NCBI GenBank assembly: GCA_910586275.1
Contig: CAJUIM010000104.1
Coordinates: forward strand, 1 to 14,030
Reading direction: 5' to 3'
Source of the DNA: an uncultured Lachnospiraceae bacterium
Lineage (GTDB): Bacteria; Bacillota; Clostridia; Lachnospirales; Lachnospiraceae
DNA: 14,030 bases
Below the pieces are notes generated by a model. That model had not been told where the DNA came from. It worked only from the letters and a program-made list of their open reading frames with translations, and ran no database searches. This document shows positions 1-6,096 of this stretch, piece after piece (position 1 is the first letter of the stretch; every line of letters starts with the position of its first letter). The translations under genes and the position numbers were made by a program.

Positions 1-53
1 TGCGACCTCCTGGTCCCAAACCAGGCGCTCTAGCCAAGCTGAGCCACACCCCG
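1..53 (-). tRNA. tRNA-Pro(TGG), 3' part cut by window edge
   Basis: Read on the minus strand, the sequence starts CGGGGTG (acceptor 5' strand). It continues with a D-arm (GCTC / GAGC stem with AGCTTGG in the loop) and an anticodon arm CCTGG-TTTGGGA-CCAGG. The anticodon TGG lies at 16-18. The variable region and the start of the T-arm (AGGTCGCA) follow before the window ends. Layout and sequence match bacterial proline tRNAs, whose 5' end is characteristically C rather than G. The T-arm, the acceptor 3' strand and any CCA lie outside the window. Confidence 0.95.
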
Positions 54-93
54 CTATGCTCTCCTGTCTTATCACCGTCACAGCACGCTTTAC

Positions 94-122
94 ATTATAT
101 TACACATTTTCCTTCCTGTCAA
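94..122 (-). promoter_or_regulatory. Consensus vegetative promoter of tRNA-Pro
   Basis: On the minus strand a perfect -35 TTGACA (117-122) and a perfect -10 TATAAT (94-99) are separated by 17 bases. Transcription would start near 87, about 34 bases before the tRNA. A fully consensus site is typical of stable-RNA genes. I see no clear terminator between the gene ending at 243 and this promoter. Confidence 0.85.
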
Positions 123-242
123 TTAATTTTTCCATATTTTATGCCAAATTTAATGTAAAATCCCTTTCTGTAAGAGTAAATGCCGCTCCAATCCGCAGCA
201 TCTATGCCCCGTTCATTTCCGTTCCATGCAATGGGGGATAGA

Positions 243-722
243 TCATAAATAGAAAACGGAAAAATGCGCCTCGCCTTCCCTGTCCAAATCCATCACAATA
301 TAGGACGGCCTTTTGCCTTCCTGTCTTGGATAAGTCAGGCTGCCGGGATTGACGGCAATCACATTGTCCCCAAAATCAATCACCGGCTTATGCGTATGCC
401 CGTACATAACAATATCGGCCCCTCTGGCTTCCGCCTCTTTTTTTATGGTTTCATTGCCCATGGACACATAATAATTATGCCCATGCGTCAGCCAAATCTG
501 GTAGTTGCCGATGCGGAACTCCTTTTCCCTGGGAAGATTTGAGAAAAAATCATTATTCCCGGCGACCATCACTACCGGACAGCCCGCCGCCTCACTGATT
601 ATATATTCGCTCCCCTCCACATCACCGCAATGCACTACCATGTCCACCGGACTTACCCGCTGCACGGCTTTCAGATAATTATTATTCTGACGGTGAGTGT
701 CACTTACAATCAATATTTTCAT
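243..722 (-). CDS. YfcE/MJ0936-type metallophosphoesterase
   Basis: A 159-residue single-domain calcineurin-like phosphoesterase, the usual size for the YfcE/MJ0936 family, which hydrolyses phosphodiesters with two divalent metals. All metal-binding motifs are present: SDTH (D8, H10), GDVEG (D34), GNND (N57, D58), LTHGH (H80, H82) and GHTH (H109, H111). No signal peptide or membrane segment is seen, so it is cytosolic. The start is preceded by GGGGGGAACA, a usable ribosome site. Its first 23 bases overlap the end of rdgB, so the two are almost certainly co-transcribed and translationally coupled. The pairing of this family with rdgB is common in Clostridia. The physiological substrate is not known; family members cleave model phosphodiesters. 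Confidence 0.93.
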   Translation of the reverse strand: MKILIVSDTHRQNNNYLKAVQRVSPVDMVVHCGDVEGSEYIISEAAGCPVVMVAGNNDFFSNLPREKEFRIGNYQIWLTHGHNYYVSMGNETIKKEAEARGADIVMYGHTHKPVIDFGDNVIAVNPGSLTYPRQEGKRPSYIVMDLDREGEAHFSVFYL

Positions 723-1338
723 TGTTCCCCCCGATTTGCATCTTTTTCTTCAGTTCTTCTTTCATTTTACGCAATGCTTTCCCTCTATGGCTGACTGCAT
801 TTTTCTCACTGTCGCTGAGTTCCGCCGTAGTCCTGCCAAGTTCCGGCACATAAAAAATCGGGTCATAGCCAAATCCGTTCGTTCCTTTTTCTTCGTAGCC
901 AATCCGGCCCTCTATGACTCCTTGGGTCGTCCTAATCTCCCCGTCCGGAAATACAGCCGCAATCACACATACAAAACGCGCCGTGCGCCGTTCCTCCGGC
1001 ACCCCCTCCAAACGTTTCACTAAAGCTGCATTCTTTATGGAATATGGCATGTCTTCTCCCATATATCTGGCCGAATAGATTCCGGGTTCCCCATTCAGAT
1101 AATCAATTTCCAGCCCGGAATCATCGGCCAGAACAATCTCCTCACAGACCTGCGCTATAGCTTTTGCCTTAATTACTGCATTTTCCTCAAACGTAGAACC
1201 GTTTTCTTCTACGGAAATTTCAATGCCCATTTCCTTTGCGGACAAAACTTTTATATCCAAATCTTTAAGAATTTCCCCTATTTCTTTCAGCTTTCCTGCA
1301 TTCTGCGTCGCAAATACAATTTTTGTTTTCTCAGCCAT
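700..1338 (-). CDS. rdgB: XTP/dITP diphosphatase (RdgB/HAM1)
   Basis: Nucleotide house-cleaning enzyme that hydrolyses XTP, dITP and ITP to the monophosphate and pyrophosphate, keeping deaminated purines out of nucleic acids. Family signatures are in order (212-residue numbering): TQNAGKLKE at 11-19 (substrate loop), ADDSGLEID at 71-79 (metal-binding acids), GEPGIYSARY at 83-92, GFGYDPIF at 155-162 and SHRGKA at 183-188. An in-frame ATG at 1365 would add nine residues but lacks a ribosome site. The ATG at 1338 has GGAAG eight bases upstream and gives the normal N-terminus, so I choose 1338. The C-terminal tail after about residue 195 is Lys/Asn-rich and extends past the usual end. It overlaps the next gene by 23 bases. 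Confidence 0.95.
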   Translation of the reverse strand: MAEKTKIVFATQNAGKLKEIGEILKDLDIKVLSAKEMGIEISVEENGSTFEENAVIKAKAIAQVCEEIVLADDSGLEIDYLNGEPGIYSARYMGEDMPYSIKNAALVKRLEGVPEERRTARFVCVIAAVFPDGEIRTTQGVIEGRIGYEEKGTNGFGYDPIFYVPELGRTTAELSDSEKNAVSHRGKALRKMKEELKKKMQIGGNNENIDCK

Positions 1339-1488
1339 ATCCCATTCTTCCACTTTCTTCCGCATTATTCATATAACCGGCCATGTGTCCTGCCCCCCCT
1401 CTGCACGGAGCAGTTTCCCGCAGAACCGGCCATTCCGCCCGGCCGCCCTGCAATATGCCATATACCATCTGTTTTCCGTCCTTCCAAG

Positions 1489-1518
1489 ATACTACGATAT
1501 CCTGCGATATTCTGTCAA
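1489..1518 (-). promoter_or_regulatory. Putative promoter for rdgB-phosphoesterase
   Basis: On the minus strand TTGACA (1513-1518) and TAGTAT (1489-1494) are spaced by 18 bases, in the 225-base gap between the methyltransferase stop and the rdgB start. The -35 is perfect and the -10 matches four of six bases. The spacer contains an ATATC/GATAT inverted repeat that could be an operator or chance. It would give a leader of about 140 bases. Confidence 0.5.
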
Positions 1519-1563
1519 CAGATATTTTGTCCTCACAGACGCAGAGACTTCCTCTAAGCCGCC

Positions 1564-2709
1564 TTATTTCCTCGCCGGCGGCTTCGGACCCATAAACTGA
1601 TAAAAATATGCTTTTATCATTCCGTTATATACTTTCCTGTTTTTATCCGCTTTCCGCCCTATGAATCGTTCCGCATTTTCATAGGCTGTAACCATATAGA
1701 GCGACCATGCATCCAGATTCCTGTACCGCTCCCCCAAGGCACGGTACAGTGCCGGCAGATTTTCCCTCTCTTCCATCCGTTCCCCGTAGGGGGGATTTGT
1801 AATAATGAACCCGTATTTTTTCGCATGGCTTAAATCCTCCACTCCCCTTTTCTGGAAGTGAATCATCTTCTCCACACCTGCCAATTTTGCATTCTCTCTG
1901 GCGGAAGCAACGATGCTTTCATCAATATCGTATCCCTGAATATCCGTTTCCACGCTAAAATCAGCCATCTCCTGCGCCTCGTCCAAAGTATCATACCAAT
2001 TTTTCCTCTGTACCACATGATTCCAATTTTCCGCCAAAAAGGAACGGTTCATTCCGGGTGCCGCATTGGCCGCCATAAGAGCCGCCTCTATAGGAAAAGT
2101 ACCGCTTCCGCAGAAAGGATCCACCAATATCCGGTCGCTCCGCCAAGGAGTCAGCATAATCAACGCCGCGGCCAGATTTTCGGCAATCGGGGCTTTAGCC
2201 GCCAATTTGCGGTATCCCCGCTTATGTAAAGATTCTCCCGTGGTATCCAGGCCAACCGTCACTTCATCCTTCAGAAGAAATACGCGTATGGGAAAACTTT
2301 CCCCGTCCTCTTCAAACCAACTGCGCCGATAAGCCTCTTTCAACCGCTCCACCATTGCTTTTTTCATTACGGACTGAATATCCGAAGGACTGAACAGCCT
2401 GCTTTTCACGCTTCCTGCCTTCGCCACCCAAAATTTTCCGTCTTCCGGAAGATACTCTTCCCAAGGAAGTTCCTTCGTACCCTGAAACAGTTCCTCAAAT
2501 GTTTCCGCATGAAACTCCCCTATCTTAATTAATATCCTCTCTGCCGTCCTCAGAAAGACATTCGCACGGCAGACCGCCTCTTCGTCCCCAAGAAATGTCA
2601 CTCTTCCGTCTTCCACCCGGCTCACGTCATATCCTAAATCAATAATTTCCCTCTTCAGCACCGCCTCCAAGCCAAAGTGGCAAGGTGCGATCAGTTCGTA
2701 TTTTCTCAT
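1564..2709 (-). CDS. THUMP-domain 23S rRNA guanine-N2 methyltransferase (RlmL/YpsC family)
   Basis: A 381-residue class I SAM-dependent RNA methyltransferase that methylates the exocyclic N2 of guanosine, probably in 23S rRNA like the N-terminal half of E. coli RlmKL. The N-terminal ferredoxin-like and THUMP RNA-binding regions span roughly residues 1-160. LHKRGYR at 161-167 is the family linker motif. The catalytic domain carries the SAM-binding DPFCGSGTFPIEAA at 197-210, an acidic D261-D263 region, and the catalytic NPPYGERM at 305-312. Length fits the single-methyltransferase form found in Firmicutes (B. subtilis YpsC) rather than the fused E. coli enzyme. The ATG is preceded by AAAGGA nine bases upstream. 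The exact target nucleotide is inferred from the family. Confidence 0.92.
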   Translation of the reverse strand: MRKYELIAPCHFGLEAVLKREIIDLGYDVSRVEDGRVTFLGDEEAVCRANVFLRTAERILIKIGEFHAETFEELFQGTKELPWEEYLPEDGKFWVAKAGSVKSRLFSPSDIQSVMKKAMVERLKEAYRRSWFEEDGESFPIRVFLLKDEVTVGLDTTGESLHKRGYRKLAAKAPIAENLAAALIMLTPWRSDRILVDPFCGSGTFPIEAALMAANAAPGMNRSFLAENWNHVVQRKNWYDTLDEAQEMADFSVETDIQGYDIDESIVASARENAKLAGVEKMIHFQKRGVEDLSHAKKYGFIITNPPYGERMEERENLPALYRALGERYRNLDAWSLYMVTAYENAERFIGRKADKNRKVYNGMIKAYFYQFMGPKPPARK

Positions 2710-2779
2710 ATTTCCATGTCCTTTCTTCCCGGAAGCTTTTCTCTCCGGCTCCGATTCCCATATCCAAACGACACACTCT

Positions 2780-2808
2780 AGTATACATATATTTCATGCA
2801 CTTTTCAA
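2780..2808 (-). promoter_or_regulatory. Vegetative promoter for the rRNA methyltransferase
   Basis: On the minus strand TTGAAA (2803-2808) and TATACT (2780-2785) are separated by exactly 17 bases. Predicted transcription start is near 2773, giving a leader of about 64 bases. The promoter lies immediately outside the inverted repeat that begins at 2815. Confidence 0.7.
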
Positions 2809-2814
2809 CCGATT

Positions 2815-2852
2815 TAGAGCGTGTTTGAAAATTGCCTTCCGCAGCCGGAAAC
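2815..2852 (+). repeat. Dispersed intergenic repeat, left end of inverted pair
   Basis: Begins TAGAGCGTGTTTGAAAATT and continues into a small TTCCG-CAGC-CGGAA hairpin and AACTG. The first 19 bases are repeated in inverted orientation at 3215-3233 with one mismatch. The motif plus the adjoining TTCCG/CGGAAAC hairpin recurs at 8327-8370. It lies between genes in every case. Confidence 0.65.
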
Positions 2853-2871
2853 TGTTTCCTGACAGAATTCA

Positions 2872-2897
2872 AAAAGGGATGCCTACGCATCCCTTTT
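2872..2897 (-). terminator. Terminator of the Asn-rich gene (also works on the plus strand)
   Basis: A perfect 11-base-pair stem, AAAAGGGATGC (2872-2882) with GCATCCCTTTT (2887-2897), has a four-base loop. It is T-rich on the exit side in either direction. It starts 14 bases after the stop codon at 2911. Confidence 0.85.
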
Positions 2898-2910
2898 CTG
2901 CCGCCCTGCC

Positions 2911-3066
2911 TTAGAAGTTGTTGTTCTTCTGATTGCTGTTGGAGCAATTATTGCTGTTGTTGCTGTTCTTCTGATTCTGCTTATCATTGTTGCTGTTGTT
3001 TACCTTGTTTTCCTGATTTTTGTTTTCGCTGTTCTGATTGTTCTGGTTATAATCGTTTTTAGACAT
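2911..3066 (-). CDS. Small Asn/Gln-rich protein, probable spore (gamma-SASP-like) protein
   Basis: A 51-residue ORF below usual length cut-offs: M-S-K-N-D-Y start, ending N-N-N-F. Over 40% of residues are Asn, the rest mostly Gln, Ser and Lys, with one Cys (C41) and almost no hydrophobic residues. It therefore cannot fold as an ordinary globular or membrane protein. It is well supported as a gene: AGGAGG lies nine bases before the ATG, a sigma-G-like promoter lies 37 bases upstream, and a perfect terminator follows the stop. Low-complexity, Asn/Gln-rich composition and forespore control recall gamma-type small acid-soluble spore proteins (SspE), which serve as an amino-acid reserve during germination. 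I see no GPR cleavage motif or SspE repeat, so the spore role rests on composition and promoter. Confidence 0.8.
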   Translation of the reverse strand: MSKNDYNQNNQNSENKNQENKVNNSNNDKQNQKNSNNSNNCSNSNQKNNNF

Positions 3067-3075
3067 TGTTTCATT

Positions 3076-3081
3076 CCTCCT
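3076..3081 (-). promoter_or_regulatory. Strong ribosome-binding site of the Asn-rich gene
   Basis: Minus-strand AGGAGG lies nine bases before the ATG at 3066. Together with promoter and terminator it supports a real, highly translated gene despite the low-complexity product. Confidence 0.9.
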
Positions 3082-3102
3082 GATTGATTTTTATTACACA
3101 AG

Positions 3103-3133
3103 TAGTATGTCACGGATATTTTAAATCTATTCA
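3103..3133 (-). promoter_or_regulatory. Sigma-G-type (forespore) promoter of the Asn-rich gene
   Basis: On the minus strand TGAATA (3128-3133) and CATACTA (3103-3109) are separated by 18 bases. From established knowledge, B. subtilis sigma-G promoters have a -35 close to TGAATA and a -10 close to CATACTA with a 17-18 base gap, so the match is essentially complete. No vegetative TATAAT-like element is visible at a suitable place. Predicted start is near 3096, giving a leader of about 30 bases. Sigma-F recognises a related sequence and cannot be excluded. Confidence 0.7.
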
Positions 3134-3208
3134 ACAATTTAAAAATATTTTCGGAACTGCCGGAAATCAAGCAAATCCACGAAACAATAAATCATTGTGC
3201 AGACGGCA

Positions 3209-3233
3209 GGAATGAATTTTCAGACACGCTCTA
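3209..3233 (-). repeat. Dispersed intergenic repeat, right end of inverted pair
   Basis: Read on the minus strand, TAGAGCGTGTCTGAAAATT (3215-3233) followed by CATTCC. It matches the left copy at 2815 with one change in 19 and points inward like a terminal inverted repeat. With CATTCC it also matches 8348-8370 closely. The pair encloses 419 bases containing only the Asn-rich gene. Confidence 0.65.
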
Positions 3234-3278
3234 GGACTATAGTACCGCCTTTTTATTCATATTGCACAAAAAACGAAC

Positions 3279-3301
3279 AGTACCTTGGTACTATTTTGGT
3301 A
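3279..3301. promoter_or_regulatory. Palindrome and TTGGTA direct repeats upstream of the RNA promoter
   Basis: AGTACCTTGGTACT (3279-3292) is a perfect 14-base palindrome. TTGGTA occurs at 3285-3290 and again at 3296-3301, 11 bases apart (about one helical turn), directly abutting the -35 at 3302. Another AGTACC lies at 3241-3246. The placement suits an activator, or a repressor at the promoter edge. The cognate regulator is unknown. Confidence 0.45.
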
Positions 3302-3329
3302 TTGCAATTTTTCCCAGACATGATATAAT
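3302..3329 (+). promoter_or_regulatory. Strong plus-strand promoter (extended -10)
   Basis: TTGCAA (3302-3307), 16 bases, then TATAAT (3324-3329) preceded by TG at 3321-3322, an extended -10. Predicted start is about 3335-3337, exactly where the first 12-base-pair hairpin begins. No plus-strand protein gene follows; the next ORFs are all on the minus strand. Confidence 0.75.
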
Positions 3330-3335
3330 AGCAAT

Positions 3336-3577
3336 TGTAAAGGGAAATACCCCTTCATCGTTTCCCTTTACAGACCCTTATATTAATTATTTATACTCCC
3401 CTCATTATCCCGCCGGATAAACTCCGGCGGGATACACATTTTATGAAAACAAACATAAAATATCCTATGCCGGCATGGCTTCTGACAAAATAGTTGTCAT
3501 TTTACAGCTGTTCCGAGCCTATAGCTATACAAAACGCCGTCCGTTAATGGCAATGCCCTTTAACGGACGGCATTTTT
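3336..3577 (+). ncRNA. Candidate hairpin-rich small RNA of about 240 nt, family not recognised
   Basis: Downstream of the promoter lies a chain of hairpins. Hairpin 1: TGTAAAGGGAAA (3336-3347) with TTTCCCTTTACA (3361-3372), 12 perfect pairs, loop TACCCCTTCATCG. Then an AU-rich single-stranded stretch containing CTCCCCTC (3396-3403). Hairpin 2: TATCCCGCCGG (3406-3416) with CCGGCGGGATA (3424-3434), 11 perfect pairs. Hairpin 3: ATTTTATG (3438-3445) with CATAAAAT (3454-3461). Then the palindrome ATGCCGGCAT (3467-3476), a small TGACAA/TTGTCA hairpin (3483-3499), and a terminator at 3536-3577. C-rich loops next to strong stems recall Firmicutes trans-acting RNAs that pair with Shine-Dalgarno sequences; this function is inference. 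I do not recognise 6S, tmRNA, SRP, RNase P or a known riboswitch. It could instead be the mRNA of a 16-residue peptide (3443-3493). Confidence 0.55.
3536..3577. terminator. Shared bidirectional terminator
   Basis: GCCGTCCGTTAA (3536-3547) pairs perfectly with TTAACGGACGGC (3560-3571), 12 pairs, followed on the plus strand by ATTTTT. On the minus strand the same stem, followed by GTTTTGT, ends the HAAS/DUF1700 transcript. That gene's stop codon (3576-3578) sits inside the plus-strand T-run, so two convergent units share one terminator. Confidence 0.85.
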
Positions 3578-4016
3578 ATCTTCTCTGAAGGAACCGGACT
3601 AACAGTGCTACGCACACCAGCGGAATCAGCACGGGAAGCATGGCCGAGACTACGGAACCGACAATTCCCACCACCGTTATTATCACCAGAAGAGCAAGCA
3701 CTGCCAGCAGCCATCCCGGGATCCGGTATGCTTTCGGACCGGAGCCCCCTCTCGCCTCCGCAGTGCCGTCCTCATAAACTTCATCATATTCCGGCGTGCC
3801 GTCCCCCCGCCCCTCACGCTTTGCCGCTTCTATAATGGTCTTCGCCAGCAGACGTGGGTTGCCCAGTTCCGCCACAATATCTGCCTCACTCTTCCCCATG
3901 CCAAGCTGCATGTCAAAATAATCCTGATAATAGCGCATATGCCCGTCCACCGCACCGCTGCCCAATGTCCCTGCCAGTGTCCGCTGCAATGTCTCCATGA
4001 ATTCCGATCTGGTCAT
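3576..4016 (-). CDS. HAAS-domain (DUF1700) membrane protein
   Basis: A 146-residue protein. The N-terminal helical HAAS/DUF1700-type domain (about residues 1-65) has the usual elements: MTRSEFMETL start, YYQDYFD, and A-D-I-V-A-E-L-G-N-P-R before an alpha-helical A-K-T-I-I-E-A. A charged, Gly-rich linker (66-98) leads to one long or two short membrane segments at about 102-142 ending in RFLQRR. HAAS domains usually sit beside PadR-type regulators and envelope-stress genes in Firmicutes; no PadR gene is present here. The ATG at 4016 has GAGGAG six bases upstream and fits the domain start. An earlier in-frame ATG at 4055 lies inside the preceding gene and is less likely. The upstream gene ends ten bases away, so they form one operon. 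Confidence 0.85.
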   Translation of the reverse strand: MTRSEFMETLQRTLAGTLGSGAVDGHMRYYQDYFDMQLGMGKSEADIVAELGNPRLLAKTIIEAAKREGRGDGTPEYDEVYEDGTAEARGGSGPKAYRIPGWLLAVLALLVIITVVGIVGSVVSAMLPVLIPLVCVALLVRFLQRR

Positions 4017-4026
4017 ATCTGTCTCC

Positions 4027-4419
4027 TCATAATCTATCCATACCGCGGCTCTCACCCAACCGCTTTAAATATTCTTCCGGATGATGCATCAAATCCACCA
4101 TTGTGCGGAAAGAACGCAGCACCATTGTTTCTTTATTACATTCCGATGTATTTTTCCCAAAGTCCCTTATCAGATTATACCTATTCATCTGCCACACATA
4201 TAAATCAGTCAAAGAATATCCCCGGCATTTGAATTCATCCTTAAAACCATGATTTTCCAGATAATATATCCATTCCGCATACAGATCCGGCACGACAAGC
4301 AACTCTGCCCACAGCGCGTCTGTCCATTCCTTCTCCTGTCCTGCATATTCTCCCAAGGCAATCAGGCTCTTGTATGCCTTCACTTTCCTTGCATCATACA
4401 GAATCCCTTTCATATCCAT
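4027..4419 (-). CDS. Unrecognised 130-residue helical protein, partner of the HAAS gene
   Basis: I do not recognise this protein beyond an impression that relatives occur in Lachnospiraceae. It is predicted cytosolic: no signal peptide or membrane segment, one Cys, many aromatic residues. Conserved-looking stretches are YDARKVKAYKSL near the start, GYSLTDLYVWQMNRYNLIRD in the middle and a helical C-terminus. The frame is open to a TTG at 4473, but a promoter TTGACG-17-TATGAT occupies 4445-4473. Transcription would therefore start near 4438, and the ATG at 4419, preceded by GGAAAG, or the ATG at 4413, is the likely start. It lies ten bases before the HAAS gene, so the two probably act in the same process. 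Function unknown. Confidence 0.7.
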   Translation of the reverse strand: MDMKGILYDARKVKAYKSLIALGEYAGQEKEWTDALWAELLVVPDLYAEWIYYLENHGFKDEFKCRGYSLTDLYVWQMNRYNLIRDFGKNTSECNKETMVLRSFRTMVDLMHHPEEYLKRLGESRGMDRL

Positions 4420-4444
4420 CACTTCTTTCCAATGCCATATTTCC

Positions 4445-4473
4445 ATCATAATGGAGAATCCCGAATCCGTCAA
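4445..4473 (-). promoter_or_regulatory. Promoter of the two-gene HAAS unit
   Basis: On the minus strand TTGACG (4468-4473) and TATGAT (4445-4450) are separated by 17 bases. It decides the start codon of the downstream gene by ruling out the TTG at 4473 and disfavouring the ATGs at 4446-4449. Confidence 0.65.
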
Positions 4474-4543
4474 ATTACATTTTTATAAACTTCCGGCAAT
4501 TATTACGCTTCAGCTGCCTGTCTCACTCGGTCGGATCCTTCCC

Positions 4544-5977
4544 TCACTCTGCAATGATTTCCGGAAAAGCCTCCGACACTGCTTTTATCAGATCCGATAC
4601 CGCTGTATCCCTATCTTTTGCCCCTGTCAGGCAGGCAGCCGCCTGTGCCTCCAGCAGTTCCGTCATCTTCCGGTCATAAGGCACCTTCCAAAATGCCTCT
4701 GCCCCATACGCAGAAAATGAAAATGCCTCAATGTAATCCTGCCCGCCCAACAGTTCCAGCGTTCCTTTCCCTTCCCGGGAGAAATCCTCCATCATTGTCC
4801 TATGATTGATATAATCCTCTGTTTCCTCATAGATTTCGGTTAAAATTTCCGGCTCGCAGCAAAGTGCCTTCAGAATCTCTCCCGCCAATGCCGTATCGGA
4901 GCATTCTGCCGTTGCGCCAAGCCATGTGCCGCCGGAACAATACGCCACGGGCCCAAGGCAAATGTTCCAAAGCCCGAATGTTCCCTGGCCTGTTTTTTCT
5001 CCTCCGCAGTTCTCTTCCACCGACTGATGCAAAAATTCTGTCCCTCCGAAATAGCCGAGCACTTCATTGCCGGAGAATCCCGCATCCCACCCATCTGTCC
5101 CCGGCATGGTTTCCCATGTCAGTTCTTCCGTCCCCAAAGCATAGGCGATATCCAAATATTCCAATACAGCCTCATCCATATGAAACGCACCGTCCGGCGT
5201 TACCCAAGGCCGTTTCCTGCCAAACATAACAATATCCGCCAAGCCGGCGGCGGAAGGAAGAATCCTGACCGCACCGCCGGATTTCTCCTTCACTTCGCGG
5301 GCTGTTTCCAGAAAGTCCTCCCACGTCCCCACCTTGTCCTGCATCTCCTCCGGGCTTTTTACCCCTAAGACCGTTTCTGCAATATCCGCCCTATAAATAA
5401 ACGCACCGGGACAGTTCTGCCAAGAAATCCCCTTCAGTTCATGATTCCTTTGATCCATGGCTATGGTGATAGTATAAGGGTACATTTCCGACAAATCCGC
5501 TTCCGTAAGGCCGCACTGCGTCACCGGCAGCAAATTGTCACTGTTTACAAATTCCTTTATAACCCTGTCGTCTAGGGCAATCATATCCGGATAGGCCTCC
5601 GCATCCGGCTCCTGCAGCAAGGAATCCACTTTCTCCCGATACACCTCCCCGCTTCCCGCATTCACATATGCAATCCTGTCTTTCCATTCCGGATAAGCAC
5701 GGTATACAATTTCCAGCCGGACGGCCAGTTCCTCATCCCAAGAATATATATAAAACTTCTCCGGCACAGCCTCTGCTTCCGCGGTGCCGGCAGGCTCAGG
5801 CGGCACCGCAGGCAACGTTGACCCTGTCTCTGTCTGCTGCCCGGACACTTCTGAAAATATATCCGCCTCCGGCACGGACGAAACGGCATCTTTTCCGCAG
5901 CCCGCCGTTAAGCCTACATATAAGCATACCGCCGCTATACCTATCCTCGCTATAACTTTCTTATTTTGATGTCCCAT
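4544..5977 (-). CDS. Lipoprotein ABC-transporter solute-binding protein, sugar type
   Basis: A 477-residue extracellular solute-binding protein, probably family 1 (carbohydrate). A basic N-terminus, hydrophobic segment (8-22) and lipobox L-T-A-G-C (C27) mark a lipid-anchored secreted protein. A low-complexity Ser/Thr/Pro/Glu spacer runs to about residue 72. The mature domain begins K-F-Y-I-Y-S-W and includes the typical hinge-region pattern Y-P-D-M-I-A-L-D, I-S-W-Q-N-C-P-G-A-F-I-Y-R-A-D and G-T-W-E-D-F-L-E-T-A. No permease or ATPase gene is adjacent, so it must share a transporter encoded elsewhere or act as a sensor lipoprotein. The product is acidic with several Cys pairs. The ligand cannot be deduced; family assignment rests on overall pattern. 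Confidence 0.8.
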   Translation of the reverse strand: MGHQNKKVIARIGIAAVCLYVGLTAGCGKDAVSSVPEADIFSEVSGQQTETGSTLPAVPPEPAGTAEAEAVPEKFYIYSWDEELAVRLEIVYRAYPEWKDRIAYVNAGSGEVYREKVDSLLQEPDAEAYPDMIALDDRVIKEFVNSDNLLPVTQCGLTEADLSEMYPYTITIAMDQRNHELKGISWQNCPGAFIYRADIAETVLGVKSPEEMQDKVGTWEDFLETAREVKEKSGGAVRILPSAAGLADIVMFGRKRPWVTPDGAFHMDEAVLEYLDIAYALGTEELTWETMPGTDGWDAGFSGNEVLGYFGGTEFLHQSVEENCGGEKTGQGTFGLWNICLGPVAYCSGGTWLGATAECSDTALAGEILKALCCEPEILTEIYEETEDYINHRTMMEDFSREGKGTLELLGGQDYIEAFSFSAYGAEAFWKVPYDRKMTELLEAQAAACLTGAKDRDTAVSDLIKAVSEAFPEIIAE

Positions 5978-6096
5978 CCTCGTACCTTATCCTTACTCCT
6001 TTTTCCGAAGCTTATCTTAAAACTGTTCCCCGGCCTGCCGTCTTGAGCTATCTTACCGTATCATTTCTTTATTGCCGAAAATTATGCCCCACACGC

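Noticed and set aside
2639..2947. 102-codon minus-strand ORF overlapping the methyltransferase start
   Set aside because: It runs through the methyltransferase promoter, the terminator hairpin at 2872-2897 and the repeat, and its product has no recognisable pattern.
2832..3062. Cys/Ser-rich 76-codon plus-strand ORF
   Set aside because: It is the antisense of the Asn-rich gene; its Cys runs are the complement of Asn/Ser/Gln codons. It has no ribosome site.
3336..3577. Known RNA classes (6S RNA, hammerhead ribozyme, riboswitch)
   Set aside because: There is no 5'-3' closing stem with a central bubble as in 6S, no CTGATGA/GAAA hammerhead core, and no downstream gene for a riboswitch to control.
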